From: an uncultured Cytophagales bacterium
GTDB lineage: Bacteria > Bacteroidota > Bacteroidia > Cytophagales > Cyclobacteriaceae
Length of the DNA: 64,000 nucleotides
Assembly (NCBI GenBank): GCA_913057175.1
Contig: CAJXNP010000005.1
Span: 248,001-312,000 of the forward strand
Direction of reading: 5' to 3'
The translations under genes were made by a program, and so were the position numbers. The notes beneath the pieces were generated by a model. The model did no database searches. It had not been told where the DNA came from and saw only the letters and a list, made by a program, of their open reading frames with translations. The first letter of the stretch is position 1, and each line of letters starts with the position of its first letter. Of this stretch, positions 42,652 through 52,308 are shown piece by piece.

Positions 42652-43347
42652 TCACACCAAATCAAACGCATACCCAAATCTGTACAGGTCTGCGCATGAG
42701 TTGATCTCCAGCTTTCTGTTAATGTTCTTCCTGTGCTGCTCAACCGTTCTCCGGCTGATGAAAAGCTGGTCGGCGATGGCTGGGTTGTTGTCGCCTTTTA
42801 GAATCAGCGTGAGGATCTCCCTCTCACGGGGAGTAAGTGACTGAAACCGGGAGAAGTTTTGACGTATAAAGGAGTCCTCGTCGAGGATCCGAAGCAGCTT
42901 TTTGTTATGGGTCGAAATATCCTCAATGGGTTGTGTAATGGTTAACAAACCAGAGAGGTCGTCACATACCTTCGATACCGTCAAGCAGGTTTTGTATTTC
43001 TTCGTCCTGGGGTCGAGGATCCGCTGAAAATCGCAGATGATCTTTGTGGTGTTCTTTTCTTGATAGAATTGAAGGAATCGCGGAAACACCACTTCCAGGG
43101 TCACGGGATGGATATACTTTTCAAAGAATTCATAGCCCATCTCATTGATCTCTTCTGAGCTATGACCGATCCATTCGCATCCGTTGTTGTTCAGGTAGTC
43201 GATGGTCAGGTCCGGATTATTGAAATGGAAAAAAGAGGGAATGTAGTCGCCAATGTCTTTTGGCTGGAGCTGGTGTTTGGTTAAAAATTTCTCTAAAAGG
43301 AACAGATTAATGCCCTGGGCATCATCTAATGTTTGCTGTGATTTCAT
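42652..43347 (-). CDS. LuxR-type transcriptional regulator with PAS-like sensor domain
   Basis: 231-residue regulator. I chose the ATG at 43347 (KSQQTLDDAQGINLF); a Met at 43404 would add a non-conserved stretch. The N-terminal ~150 residues look like a PAS-type sensor (LTIDYLNNNGCEWIGHSSEEIN). The C-terminal LuxR/NarL helix-turn-helix is clear: LTPREREILTLILKGDNNPAIADQLFIS, then RRTVEQHRKNINRKL. It has no receiver domain, so it is likely controlled by a bound ligand or partner. It stands alone; the region upstream holds MITE-like repeats. Confidence 0.85.
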   Translation of the reverse strand: MKSQQTLDDAQGINLFLLEKFLTKHQLQPKDIGDYIPSFFHFNNPDLTIDYLNNNGCEWIGHSSEEINEMGYEFFEKYIHPVTLEVVFPRFLQFYQEKNTTKIICDFQRILDPRTKKYKTCLTVSKVCDDLSGLLTITQPIEDISTHNKKLLRILDEDSFIRQNFSRFQSLTPREREILTLILKGDNNPAIADQLFISRRTVEQHRKNINRKLEINSCADLYRFGYAFDLV

Positions 43348-43404
43348 AGTGGTGGTGTTAAAGAAAAAGTAGAATGAATTCCCGTCACACCCGCAGAGAA
43401 ACAA

Positions 43405-44029
43405 TAAAATAAACTATTTTTATTAAAATAACAATTCTTTGACAGACAAACGTAGGAAATAATTGGAATAAAGTCGTCTTGTTAACAACTGACAGATGAA
43501 GAGCGTTGCACAGAAGTTCTTATTGTCATATCGACCGCAAGGAGATATCTGCTGAAGTGGCACTGGATGTGACGAGTATCTTGGTAGTTTTGACCTTGTT
43601 TATTCATCCGACCAGCTCGCGCGATGCTGTGCTCAGGCCAGTGGTTGGATGAAGAGACTTCGACGTCAACAGATTTCTCACTTCGTAAGCCACCATCAAT
43701 TAGCATTGATTTGCGGCAAACTTTGTTCGAAATGACAGGGGGTGTGGTGTCAAATTAATAGTACCATTGTCATATCGACCGCAGAGAGATATCTGCTGAA
43801 GGCGCATGCGTTATGTGAAGTTCCCTACCAGCTGACTATTCCTCTCGTTCGTTACACTGTCAGATTTCTCATATAAATCCCAACTTCTTACCGGTTGTTT
43901 GGATAAATACCACTCAAAATATCCGAAGCCTTAGTTGTCATATCACCTGGATGGAGATATCTGCAAAATTTCCCGAAATATTGAAAAATGAGTTACTTAT
44001 GCTCATATTGAATTGGAATGTAAAAGAGC
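43405..44029. other. Intergenic region with MITE-like repeats
   Basis: No supported gene. One full MITE-like element (43524-43737) is followed by partial copies starting at 43768 and 43936. The TGTCATATCGACCGCA...GAGATATCTGCTGAAG words are shared. The short open frame overlapping the greB start (43951-44160) is out of frame and not a gene. Confidence 0.7.
43524..43737. repeat. MITE-like element with terminal inverted repeats (214 bp)
   Basis: Begins TGTCATATCGACCGCAAGGA and ends TCGAAATGACA; the ends are inverted copies (TGTCATwTCGA). Internal words GATATCTGCTGAAG and CAGATTTCTCACTTCGTAAG recur in the related elements at 43768, 43936, 44620-44716, 46917-46980 and 47710-47865. It has no coding capacity. 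Confidence 0.85.
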
Positions 44030-44506
44030 ATGAGATCACAGTTGATTACACCGGAGGGAATGGAGCGCCTGAAAGAAGAACACGATCATTTATGGCGAGT
44101 GGAGCGTCCAGAGACCACCAGCAAAGTGGCCTGGGCAGCCAGCCTGGGAGATCGCTCTGAAAACGCAGACTATCATTACAACAAAAGACGTCTAAGGGAA
44201 ATCGACCGACGATTGCTTTACTTACGAAAATGTATTGACAATTTTAAAGTGATCGACTACCACCCACACATGGAAGGTAAAGTGTCATTTGGTGCGTGGG
44301 TAGAGATTGAAAATATTGATAAAGGACTGAAAAAGCGATTGCGGATCGTGGGCTATGAAGAGTTGATCGGAAATAAGGACTATATCTCCATGGACTCACC
44401 CATAGCTAAGGCTTTATTGGATAAAAAGGTAGGTGATGAAGCCATTGTTCAAACACTTGCAGGTCAATTCAAATGGCGTATTCATAAAATAGAATATATG
44501 AAATAG
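44030..44506 (+). CDS. greB: Transcription elongation factor GreB
   Basis: 158-residue Gre factor that enters the RNA polymerase secondary channel and stimulates cleavage of backtracked RNA. The N-terminal coiled coil begins with the GreB-type TPEGMERLKEEHDHLWRVERPE and contains the acidic tip LGDRSENADYHYNK, followed by REIDRRLLYLRK. The C-terminal FKBP-like domain (FGAWVEIENIDKG ... ISMDSPIAKALLDKKVGDEAI) is complete. The LWR.ERPE segment favours GreB over GreA. Flanked by repeat elements on both sides. Confidence 0.94.
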   Translation: MRSQLITPEGMERLKEEHDHLWRVERPETTSKVAWAASLGDRSENADYHYNKRRLREIDRRLLYLRKCIDNFKVIDYHPHMEGKVSFGAWVEIENIDKGLKKRLRIVGYEELIGNKDYISMDSPIAKALLDKKVGDEAIVQTLAGQFKWRIHKIEYMK

Positions 44507-44724
44507 TTAAGTCGGCCTCGTTTGAGGGATAGCGGTAACAAGGATGAAGGAGATGAGCAATTGCATTGCGACGTCATCCCCCTACCAGATGTAATTTGAA
44601 CTACATCTTCCTGTCTCAGTCAAGGATTAGTTTCATTCCTGCATCCACAGATTTCTCATTTCATAAATCCCAACTTCTTACCAGTAGTTGGGATAAACTC
44701 CATTTGAAATGACAAGGTATTGCC
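44507..44724. repeat. Partial MITE-like element downstream of greB
   Basis: Shares CAGATTTCTCATTTC, CCCAACTTCTTACC and the end TTGAAATGACA with the other elements of this family; its left end is degenerate. Probably a truncated copy. Confidence 0.6.
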
Positions 44725-46800
44725 TCACTTTTCCTGCATCACTTCAACTCCCGTCCAGCCAACAGGTAGATGGCCCAGCTGATACTGTTTTGATTTTTCA
44801 AGGAAAAACTTCGAAACCATATCACCGGGATTGAATCGGACGATTTTTTCAAAGGAACTTTCAGCTTTGGCAAAAGCCAGGCTAAAATACTGGCCGATGG
44901 CTTCCCGGAATTCCTCCAGCGACTCTCGCTTTTTTTGCTGAATTGCCGGAGCATCTCCGTCAAAACATTCATAGATCCCTACCGCACTGCTCTTGCCTTT
45001 GACAAGCACCTTCCCCAAATACCGCAAGCCGAAAGAATTTTCCGGAGTGTGATCGCCCGGATTGGCTATGTGCTCAGTGACCAATATGTTGGCGCCATAT
45101 TGCTTTGTCAATACATCCAACCTGGCGGCGGTATTGACGGTATCCGATATAACAGCCGGTTCGAAACGTTCCTCGTCACCCACAATCCCCATGATCAGGG
45201 GACCTGTATGCAGCCCCATGCCTACCTGCAGGATGTTTTCTCCCCGTTCCTTCCTCGTTTCATTGTATGCCTGGATGTTTTTCTGCATCGCTATGGCAGC
45301 TTTCAGCCCATCCGAAGAGGAGCCGGGAAAAAGGGCGTAAACTCCGTCCCCGACATATTGGTTGATAAATCCACCGTGCTCCGTGACAATCGGACCGATC
45401 AGTTGGCTATAGCTCTTGATGAACTCGAAGGTGCCTCCCGGACCGTATGCTTCTGCCAGGGCGGTGTAGTTGCGAATATCCGAGAAAAAGACGGTAACTT
45501 CCCGCTCCGTAAAGTCCCCGAGTCCGACATCGGTAATGCGGCTGCACCCCAGGGCGCCCAGGAAGGCCATTGGTACAAATTTGTGTGTCGCGGCATTGAT
45601 CCGGGCCAATTCCTCGATCCGTTCTTTTTCCATTTGTATCGTCCGGCGTTGCTGAATAGATCTTACCCGCATGAATATGAATACACCGGCAGAAATGATC
45701 AACAGGGTACCGAGTGAAAACAGTAGGATCAGATTTTTTTGCCGGGAACCCGCCAGGGCATTTTCATTCTGTAACCGGCTGATCTCAGCTTCCTTTTTCT
45801 GGGTTTCAAACCTTGTTTCCAGCTCGCCGATCTGGTCGCTGTAAATCTCCTGCTGCAGGCTGTCGGACAGCTGTTTGAACCGGACGAGATAGTCGAGGGC
45901 ATCTTGGTAGTTCCCCTTCAGACCGGACGCCCTGTACAATCCTTCCAGTGATTCAGCTTCATTGCTTCTGCTGGCGCTTTTGCGCGCTAACGCCAACCCG
46001 GTTTTGTAATACAAACTGGCCGAATCAGGTTGTTCTTCTTTGATATAAACACTTCCTATGTTGTTATTGACCATGGCCATCCCCTTCACATCGTCGATCG
46101 ATTTCTTTACCTCAAGTGCCTGACGGTAGTAGTCTATGGCCATGGCATGCATTTCCCGGTTGAAATAGATGCTGCCAAGGTTATTGAGGAGCAGTCCTTC
46201 GCCGTATCTGACCTCCAGCGCTCTGGCAATATCCAATGCCTGTAAGTAAAAATATTCGGCTGAATCCAGGTTGGCAATATTGAAATAAGACATCCCGATG
46301 TTATTCAGCGCCCGCGCGATACCCATGGAATCCTCCAGCTGTCTTTTCAGCTTCAGCGATTCCCGGTAATACCCTACGGCTTTTTCGTTGTCTTTTCTCT
46401 CGGAATAGAGCATGCCGATATTGCTCAACGTTGTCGATGCAAGCTCCAGGTATCCGTTTTCCTGGCTGATCCGTAGGGATGCAAGGTGGTTCTCAAGGGA
46501 TTTTTCATATTCTGACTTGTAAAAATAGGTGACGGCCAGGTCACTCAATGTTTTGGTAATGAGATATTGTGACCCTACCGACCGGGCGATTTCCATGGCA
46601 TCGTTAAGAAGCAGAAGACTGGAGTCAGGGTTTGAATAAACGTAGGATGCGCTTAGGTCCATTCGGAGCTTCCATTGGACGGAGTCCAGGACATCTGGTT
46701 TGATGAGTGCGAAAAGACTATCCCGGTTGGTTTGTGCGTAGCTAAGGTGAAATGCACATGACAGCAATACGGCAAGGAGAATGATGTGTTTGATCCGCAT
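44725..46800 (-). CDS. TPR-containing class III adenylate/guanylate cyclase, membrane-bound
   Basis: 691-residue signalling protein. Signal peptide (KHIILLAVLLSCAFHLSYA), about seven TPR units at ~60-320 (SLENHLASLRISQENG, AVGYYRESLKLKRQLED, AIDYYRQALEVKKSIDD), a coiled coil, a membrane helix at ~355-375 (NLILLFSLGTLLIISAGVFIF), a short coiled linker and a class III cyclase domain at ~410-610. Metal-binding Asp residues are in VFFSDIRNYTALAE and YVGDGVYALFPG, with SDTVNTAARLD in the substrate region. The TPR part is periplasmic, so it probably senses an extracytoplasmic partner and makes a cyclic nucleotide inside. Which nucleotide is made cannot be decided. Confidence 0.92.
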   Translation of the reverse strand: MRIKHIILLAVLLSCAFHLSYAQTNRDSLFALIKPDVLDSVQWKLRMDLSASYVYSNPDSSLLLLNDAMEIARSVGSQYLITKTLSDLAVTYFYKSEYEKSLENHLASLRISQENGYLELASTTLSNIGMLYSERKDNEKAVGYYRESLKLKRQLEDSMGIARALNNIGMSYFNIANLDSAEYFYLQALDIARALEVRYGEGLLLNNLGSIYFNREMHAMAIDYYRQALEVKKSIDDVKGMAMVNNNIGSVYIKEEQPDSASLYYKTGLALARKSASRSNEAESLEGLYRASGLKGNYQDALDYLVRFKQLSDSLQQEIYSDQIGELETRFETQKKEAEISRLQNENALAGSRQKNLILLFSLGTLLIISAGVFIFMRVRSIQQRRTIQMEKERIEELARINAATHKFVPMAFLGALGCSRITDVGLGDFTEREVTVFFSDIRNYTALAEAYGPGGTFEFIKSYSQLIGPIVTEHGGFINQYVGDGVYALFPGSSSDGLKAAIAMQKNIQAYNETRKERGENILQVGMGLHTGPLIMGIVGDEERFEPAVISDTVNTAARLDVLTKQYGANILVTEHIANPGDHTPENSFGLRYLGKVLVKGKSSAVGIYECFDGDAPAIQQKKRESLEEFREAIGQYFSLAFAKAESSFEKIVRFNPGDMVSKFFLEKSKQYQLGHLPVGWTGVEVMQEK

Positions 46801-47179
46801 GGAGGTAGAAAACTTTAGACTAAAGTAGACGAAGTTAGATAAAAGTTAGGTCATACTGAATAGCCCGAAAGGAATATATTCATTTTTCCGTATCCTGTAT
46901 TGTTCACATTCAGCCATCCACAGATTTCTCATTTCGTAAGCCCAATCCATTGTCATACCGCACGGAGATATCTGCTGATCGGGTATAAAATCGCCGTAAG
47001 TTCCCTTTTGTACTGCGAAATACCTTTCAGCTGGGGAAAATTATTGTATCCGTGAGGAAAAAAATACTCATCTGTTATTAATCAGATGTGTTTGATGGCC
47101 AGAAAATTGACTTTTATTCAATGGATTTGAATTTGCAACAATACCAACGATAACAATTGAAACCTAAATATTAAGAGTT
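46801..47179. other. Intergenic region with fragments of the MITE-like family
   Basis: No supported gene. Fragments of the 43524 family lie at 46917-46980 (CACAGATTTCTCATTTCGTA, then TGTCATACCGCACGG and GATATCTGCTG). The rest shows nothing recognisable; a weak TTTG/GAATTTG pair near 47092-47140 could be a promoter of the next gene. Confidence 0.55.
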
Positions 47180-47647
47180 ATGATACCTGAAAAAGTAATA
47201 TACACAGATGGTCATGATGTCACGGTTACTGATACCAAACTGAAAGTAAAAAATCACTCGTATAAGCTAAGTGGTATTACAAAACATGCCCTGATGACTA
47301 TGAGAGCGAAAAAATTGCCTTTCATCATTATCATGGGGCTGGGTCTGCTCTTAGCCCTGATGGGGTTATTTGTTGATTTTGCCTATGCTATAGATGGAGG
47401 TGGGGACAATATCTCGTTAAACTCAATCTTTCTATGGACAGGATTAGCTTTGCTCATTGCAGGTACCATAGGACTTGCCGTAAACAGGGTGAAATATGCT
47501 GTGAGGATTGATACCGCTGAAGGAGAGAAAAACGCAGTTGTCAGTACTAAAAAAGCGTACATAACTCAAATATTTGAGGCGCTTAATGAGGCTTTCCGTA
47601 ATAGAGTAGCTCCTGATAGAAAAGATAAGAAGATACCAATCTCCTGA
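47180..47647 (+). CDS. DUF6232-like membrane protein
   Basis: 155 residues: an N-terminal strand-rich segment (KVIYTDGHDVTVTDTKLKV, SYKLSGITKHAL), two hydrophobic helices (PFIIIMGLGLLLALMGLFV and IFLWTGLALLIAGTIGLAV) and a cytosolic C-terminal part with strands and a helix (YAVRIDTAEGEKNAVVSTKK). This order matches the DUF6232 family as I know it. Function unknown. It stands alone between repeat-rich intergenic regions. Confidence 0.7.
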   Translation: MIPEKVIYTDGHDVTVTDTKLKVKNHSYKLSGITKHALMTMRAKKLPFIIIMGLGLLLALMGLFVDFAYAIDGGGDNISLNSIFLWTGLALLIAGTIGLAVNRVKYAVRIDTAEGEKNAVVSTKKAYITQIFEALNEAFRNRVAPDRKDKKIPIS

Positions 47648-47709
47648 TAAGTTTATTCACACGCTTTTCCATATATAAAAGCGTGCGAATTTTCTATCAA
47701 TGCCCTGTT

Positions 47710-47865
47710 TGTCATATACCGAAGGGAGATATCTGCTGAAGGGACATAAGTCAAGTAAGGTTTCCTTGCCCCTGATCATTCCCCTCATTTCAGCACCCAC
47801 AGATTTCTCACTTCGTAAGCCCAACCAATTATAATTGGTTGGGGCAAACTTCTTTCGAAATGACA
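47710..47865. repeat. MITE-like element with terminal inverted repeats (156 bp)
   Basis: Begins TGTCATATACCGAAGGGAGA and ends TCGAAATGACA. Shares the CAGATTTCTCACTTCGTAAG word with 43524-43737 and contains an internal perfect hairpin (CCAACCAATT / AATTGGTTGG). It lies between convergent genes and may also act as a terminator. Confidence 0.85.
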
Positions 47866-47881
47866 GTGAGGGGCGTCTGTA

Positions 47882-50800
47882 TTAATTATTATTACAATAC
47901 CGATCTGCTGCAAATGCTGATTTTTTATCACCCAACTCTGCGGCCTGGATCCAGTCGCTGCAGGGGTCGTCTGTCAGTTCGCTGAGCTGGTATTTGGTAT
48001 TTCCCAGCGCCCGAAGGTAGTCGGCGTTTTCAGGAACCAGCTCTGCTGCTTTTTTCAGGTCAAGGACTGCCCTTGCGAGGTCGTTCATTTGTGTGTAGCA
48101 ATTGGCCCGGTTGAACAAGGTAAGTGCGTCCTCGGGATTGATTTCCAACACCTTCGCGTAATCCTTGATAGCCAGGTCGTACTTGCCCAGGTCTTCCAGG
48201 ATGATGCCCCGGTTGTAAAAGCTGGTGGCGTTGTTTTCCCCTAATTTGATGGCTGCATTGAGATCTTCCAGCGCCGTTTCGTAATCGCCCATGTAGATAT
48301 ATGCTTCGGCTCTGGCCGTGTACATTTCCGCTGTTCCTTTTCCAAGTGTCATGCAAGCGCTAAAATCCTTCAATGCCGATTCATACTCTTTCGATTGCAT
48401 GTAGCAGAATCCACGGTTCAGATAGGCGTCTTTTTCCTTAATGCCCCCTGCAATGGCCTGGTTGTAATAGGTCAGCGCTACGGGGAAATTATTCGTATGA
48501 TAGTACCCTTCCGCGAGGTAAAACTGGTTATACATGTCCAAAGTCTGGAGATCCTTCAGGGTGAGGAAATCCTGAACGACACCTTCCCAATCTTCTAATT
48601 TATGTTTGGCCATCCCCCTGTTTTCGTAGGCTCTGCCATAATCCGGTTTCATGGCAATCGCCTGATCGTAATCAGCTATGGCTGCCTCGAACTGATCCAA
48701 CATAAATTTCGCTTTTCCCCTGTTGTTGTAGGTGATTTCATCTTCGGCACCGAGGTTGATTGCCTTATCGTAATCGTTGATAGCATCCTGAAAATCTTTG
48801 ATCCTGAACTTGCAATTGCCCCGTTTTGCATAAGCATTTGCATATTCTGCATTCATCTGGATGGCTTTGTTGAAATCCTGCAATGATCCTGTAAAATCAT
48901 TGGTTTCGTACCTGGCGTCGCCTCTTTCATAGAATAAGATCGGGTCATTCAATCCAAGATCAGCGGCTTTGTTGTAATCGAATATGGCCTCTTTATAATT
49001 TCCCATTAAATAATTGGAGCGACCACGGTTATAGTGAGACGCCAGGTCTGAGTAACCACCTTCGTCAATTGCTTTGGTCAGATCGTAGATCGCATCTTCA
49101 TAACGACCAACATGATGATTGGAATTTCCCCGGCAGTAATATGCCAGACCGTCCTTAAATCCTTTCGCAATTCCGACATTCAGGTAGGTGACCGACTCTT
49201 CAAATTTTTCCAGGTAATAACTTGTGATGCCCAACCCATAGAAGACCTCTGCGTCGGATTTGTCGACTTTTATCACGGCATTGAGGTCTGCTTCCGCTTC
49301 TTTCCATTTCTCCAGATTGAAATAGGCCAGTCCCCGGCTCTTCAAAGCTGGCAGGTGATCCGGTTTAATTTCAAGAGCCTTATTCAGATCCGGAATGGCG
49401 TCACTGTAATTTTTCAGGATCCGCCTGGCTGTGCCTCGCTTTTCATAAATGTCTTCATTGGAAACGCCCTTATTGATCAAACCACCATACGATTGAATGG
49501 CAAGCTGATATTCGTGAGTATTGAAATAGGAATTGGCCAAAGCCAATAGAAGATCCGGATTGTTGTCGCCGGAATTGACAGCTTTCTCCAGGTCTTTTGC
49601 TGCTGATTTGTAATCTTCCAAAGCGTAATATGCCTGACCTCTGGCCGAGTAATTCCTGAAATTGTCATCTCCTGCGTCGATGGATTTTGTCAGGTCCTGG
49701 ATGGCTTCGTTGTATTTTTGTGTATGGAAGTAACTCATCCCTCGTACAGCGTAGGCAGCAGGATCGGTTACGCCCATCTTCATCGCGATGTTGATATCAG
49801 AAATGGCTTTGTCGTATGATTTTTTTGTGAATTGGATATTCCCCCTGTACCAGTAGATGAGGCTGTCTTTCAGTCCCATTCGTTCGGTGGTATTGAAATG
49901 CTCCAAAGCAGCATCATAATTCAGGGAAATGTATTCAGCCAGCCCTAGCATTTTGTACAACTCTTTGCTGTTGGCGCCTAGGTCTTTAGCCCGTGTCAGA
50001 TCTTTTATGGATTCAGGATATTTTTTCAGGTCAAAATATGCGGTTCCCCGGTTCAGGTAGCCTTTTCCATATTCGGGGTTGATGGTGAGGGCTTGATTAT
50101 AATCGGTAATGGATGCTTCGACCTGCCCTAGCAAATATTTTGCTTTTCCCCTGTTGTTAAATAACAGGTCGTCCTGGAAATCGTTTTTGACAGCTTGATT
50201 GTAATCTTCTATTGCAGCTTCCAGGTTTCCTAAAATGAAATTTGCATTTCCTTTGAAATAATAACCCTCCCCGTTCTTGTTTCCAAGATTTTCAGATGCA
50301 GTAAAATCCGTAACCGCATTTTCATATTTTTTTAACTGATAATTGACTATACCTCTTTTCTGATAGACTTCGGCATCTTTGTATCCCATGGAAATGGACT
50401 GGTCCAGATCAGTCAGGGCATTTTCATATTTTTCGTAATAGAGATTGGTATAACCGCGGTAGGCATAGGCCTTGCTTAAATTTTTATCATGGTCCAGCGC
50501 AATGGAAAGCTCTTTCAGTGCCAAACCATATTTTTGCTGTTCGTAGTGCAATTGTCCAAGAAGGTAATTGGCTGTTGGATTTTTTTCATCCTTTGCCAAC
50601 ACAGCTGAAAAATACTTCTCGATATCTGCCTTAAAACTCACCTGAATTGCTTGTAAGCCCTGCAGCAAATCGTATTGATTTTGGATCTTTTTTGCAAAAA
50701 CTGCGGTTGAGGCATTTCCCGGTGCAAACTTTTCCAGCTGGTTGATATCGAGCAAAATGAATTTCGAAGCTGTTTCATCTGTCGGTAGACAGACGGCGAT

Positions 50801-51328
50801 GATCTCTCCCTGCTGATTGAGGACAGGTGCGCCACTCATTTCCGGAGAGAGATTATGAGAAGTGATGTAGAGATTTCCGAAGGTCTCTAACTTTCTGACC
50901 TCAGATACATGAACCTGTTCAATTTTATTTTTTTGGATGTCCTGAGAATAGACCAGGCCGTAATTTCCGTTTTTGAGATCCTGTGGGTTCGCTTTTTTCA
51001 GCTTGGTGAATTTTCCCGAAAGGGTATTGTCCAGGTTTAGTTCGATCATTCCAAAATCCGGATTGTACCCTGTAACGGCTATGATCCTGTGGATAGTGCT
51101 GTCCGGTGTAATGGCGACTGCAAAATCGGCATTTTTGATGGATGAAGTGTGTGCAAGTGCGGATTGCTGACCTTCAAGGAAAAAACCTGTGCCCGTACCG
51201 ACGATACTGCTATCGCTTTTGTAAGCAATGATTCGGAACGTGGATTTTTCGTGATTTTTAGATATTCCCTGTGCAAATAGCTGGTTAGCAAGCAAACACA
51301 AAAAAATAATCAACTTACTCTTCCTCAT
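47882..51328 (-). CDS. Exported trypsin-like domain fused to a long TPR array
   Basis: 1148-residue protein from the ATG at 51328 (RKSKLIIFLCLLANQLFAQ signal peptide); an earlier in-frame Met at 51367 adds 13 residues. Residues ~25-215 look like a trypsin/S1-type domain: GTGTGFFLEGQQSALAH for the His region, NPDFGMIEL for the Asp region and SPEMSGAPVLNQQGEIIAV for the serine region (SGAP in place of SGGP). From ~240 to ~1130 follow about 25 TPR units with the usual W/L-G-Y-A-F-A-P pattern (DYNQALTINPEYGKGYLNRG and similar). The TPR array may hold a partner close to the protease. Whether the protease is active is not certain. Confidence 0.85.
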   Translation of the reverse strand: MRKSKLIIFLCLLANQLFAQGISKNHEKSTFRIIAYKSDSSIVGTGTGFFLEGQQSALAHTSSIKNADFAVAITPDSTIHRIIAVTGYNPDFGMIELNLDNTLSGKFTKLKKANPQDLKNGNYGLVYSQDIQKNKIEQVHVSEVRKLETFGNLYITSHNLSPEMSGAPVLNQQGEIIAVCLPTDETASKFILLDINQLEKFAPGNASTAVFAKKIQNQYDLLQGLQAIQVSFKADIEKYFSAVLAKDEKNPTANYLLGQLHYEQQKYGLALKELSIALDHDKNLSKAYAYRGYTNLYYEKYENALTDLDQSISMGYKDAEVYQKRGIVNYQLKKYENAVTDFTASENLGNKNGEGYYFKGNANFILGNLEAAIEDYNQAVKNDFQDDLLFNNRGKAKYLLGQVEASITDYNQALTINPEYGKGYLNRGTAYFDLKKYPESIKDLTRAKDLGANSKELYKMLGLAEYISLNYDAALEHFNTTERMGLKDSLIYWYRGNIQFTKKSYDKAISDINIAMKMGVTDPAAYAVRGMSYFHTQKYNEAIQDLTKSIDAGDDNFRNYSARGQAYYALEDYKSAAKDLEKAVNSGDNNPDLLLALANSYFNTHEYQLAIQSYGGLINKGVSNEDIYEKRGTARRILKNYSDAIPDLNKALEIKPDHLPALKSRGLAYFNLEKWKEAEADLNAVIKVDKSDAEVFYGLGITSYYLEKFEESVTYLNVGIAKGFKDGLAYYCRGNSNHHVGRYEDAIYDLTKAIDEGGYSDLASHYNRGRSNYLMGNYKEAIFDYNKAADLGLNDPILFYERGDARYETNDFTGSLQDFNKAIQMNAEYANAYAKRGNCKFRIKDFQDAINDYDKAINLGAEDEITYNNRGKAKFMLDQFEAAIADYDQAIAMKPDYGRAYENRGMAKHKLEDWEGVVQDFLTLKDLQTLDMYNQFYLAEGYYHTNNFPVALTYYNQAIAGGIKEKDAYLNRGFCYMQSKEYESALKDFSACMTLGKGTAEMYTARAEAYIYMGDYETALEDLNAAIKLGENNATSFYNRGIILEDLGKYDLAIKDYAKVLEINPEDALTLFNRANCYTQMNDLARAVLDLKKAAELVPENADYLRALGNTKYQLSELTDDPCSDWIQAAELGDKKSAFAADRYCNNN

Positions 51329-51490
51329 GATCTTAAGTGTAAAAAATGATAGTTTAGCTTTAAACAAAGATACTTATATTGCCCCTAAACCGGATGGCAA
51401 GAAAATTTAATATTAATAGGAAAATTACATATGAAGTAAGCTGCGGGTAAACAAAAAAATTCAGCCGGCCTCCGATGACATTTTTTGTTT

Positions 51491-51577
51491 AAGCGAGGTC
51501 CTCCGCCGGGTCCCCCGCTATCATTTAGGAATTTATGCAGTTATTATCGCGGGGTCGCAAAGCAGACCTCACTAGGG
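51491..51577. repeat. Paired GC-rich hairpin element, copy A
   Basis: Related to copy B at 51968-52050; shares ATGCAGTTATTATCGCGGGG and TCGCAAAGCAGACC. Its outer arms have diverged (GCGAGGTC ... GACCTCACT). Confidence 0.75.
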
Positions 51578-51612
51578 CTGAACGTATCTAATTTCTCATC
51601 GACACATCCCGG

Positions 51613-51730
51613 AGCGTTCCGCTAGGAACGTCTGGTGGGTAGAAAAATAATGTTACATCAAATACGTTCCGCTAGGAACGTTTGGTGAAATAAAAGGCAA
51701 GAAAGACTTTTTGAGGATGAATCGCTCACC
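51613..51730. repeat. CGTTCC-palindrome element, copy 1
   Basis: Two palindromes (CGTTCCGCTAGGAACG, at about 51615-51630 and 51665-51680) separated by GGTAGAAAAATAATG-like sequence, then GGTGAAAT and TTTTTGAGGATGAA. Copy 2 lies at 52309-52427; single inverted palindromes are at ~51803 and ~51855. Confidence 0.8.
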
Positions 51731-51967
51731 AAAATCAATTTCGAATGTTTTAGTATTCATCTATGCAAGCATAAATACAATTCATCTCCCTGAAAGTCAC
51801 GAAACGTTCCTATGGAACGAAAACCTAAAAATAATCCTGATAGCTACCAACCAGACGTTCCTAGCGGAACGATCTAATTAGAATAGGAGTGGAAACGAAA
51901 CATGTTTCAACTGCGCCAATAACTTTGGGATATTTTCCTTTAAAGGGAGGTTGTTACCTCTGTTTAA

Positions 51968-52050
51968 GTGGGTCTCGGCGGGGACCCCGCGATAATTTAG
52001 GAAATCATGCAGTTATTATCGCGGGGTCGCAAAGCAGACCCCGCTGAGAC
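51968..52050. repeat. Paired GC-rich hairpin element, copy B
   Basis: Nested inverted repeats: outer GTCTCGGCGGGG / CCCCGCTGAGAC, inner CCCGCGATAAT / ATTATCGCGGG. The best preserved copy of the family. Confidence 0.85.
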
Positions 52051-52308
52051 TTAGTTTTGTCTTATTAAATATCACAGGCGGTAAAAAAGCTCAAAAGGAG
52101 CGAAATCAATAGCTCAGGGTGTAGCCCTGAGAGTTTTGTAGAGGTTTATCCCAAGCCCCAACGGGGTGTAATCCATGGAACCTTGCTGCAATCGTTTGGA
52201 ATTCGTGCAGTTATTTTCGCGGGGTCGCAAGCAGACTCCGCTGAGACTTAAGGTTCGAGGAGACACGAACCTAGGAGATGGAGTTTGATCCTTCTTAATA
52301 CTCCTACA

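Noticed and set aside
43951-44160. Small open frame overlapping the start of greB
   Set aside because: It overlaps greB in another frame and its second half is the antisense of no known product; the start lies in a repeat element.
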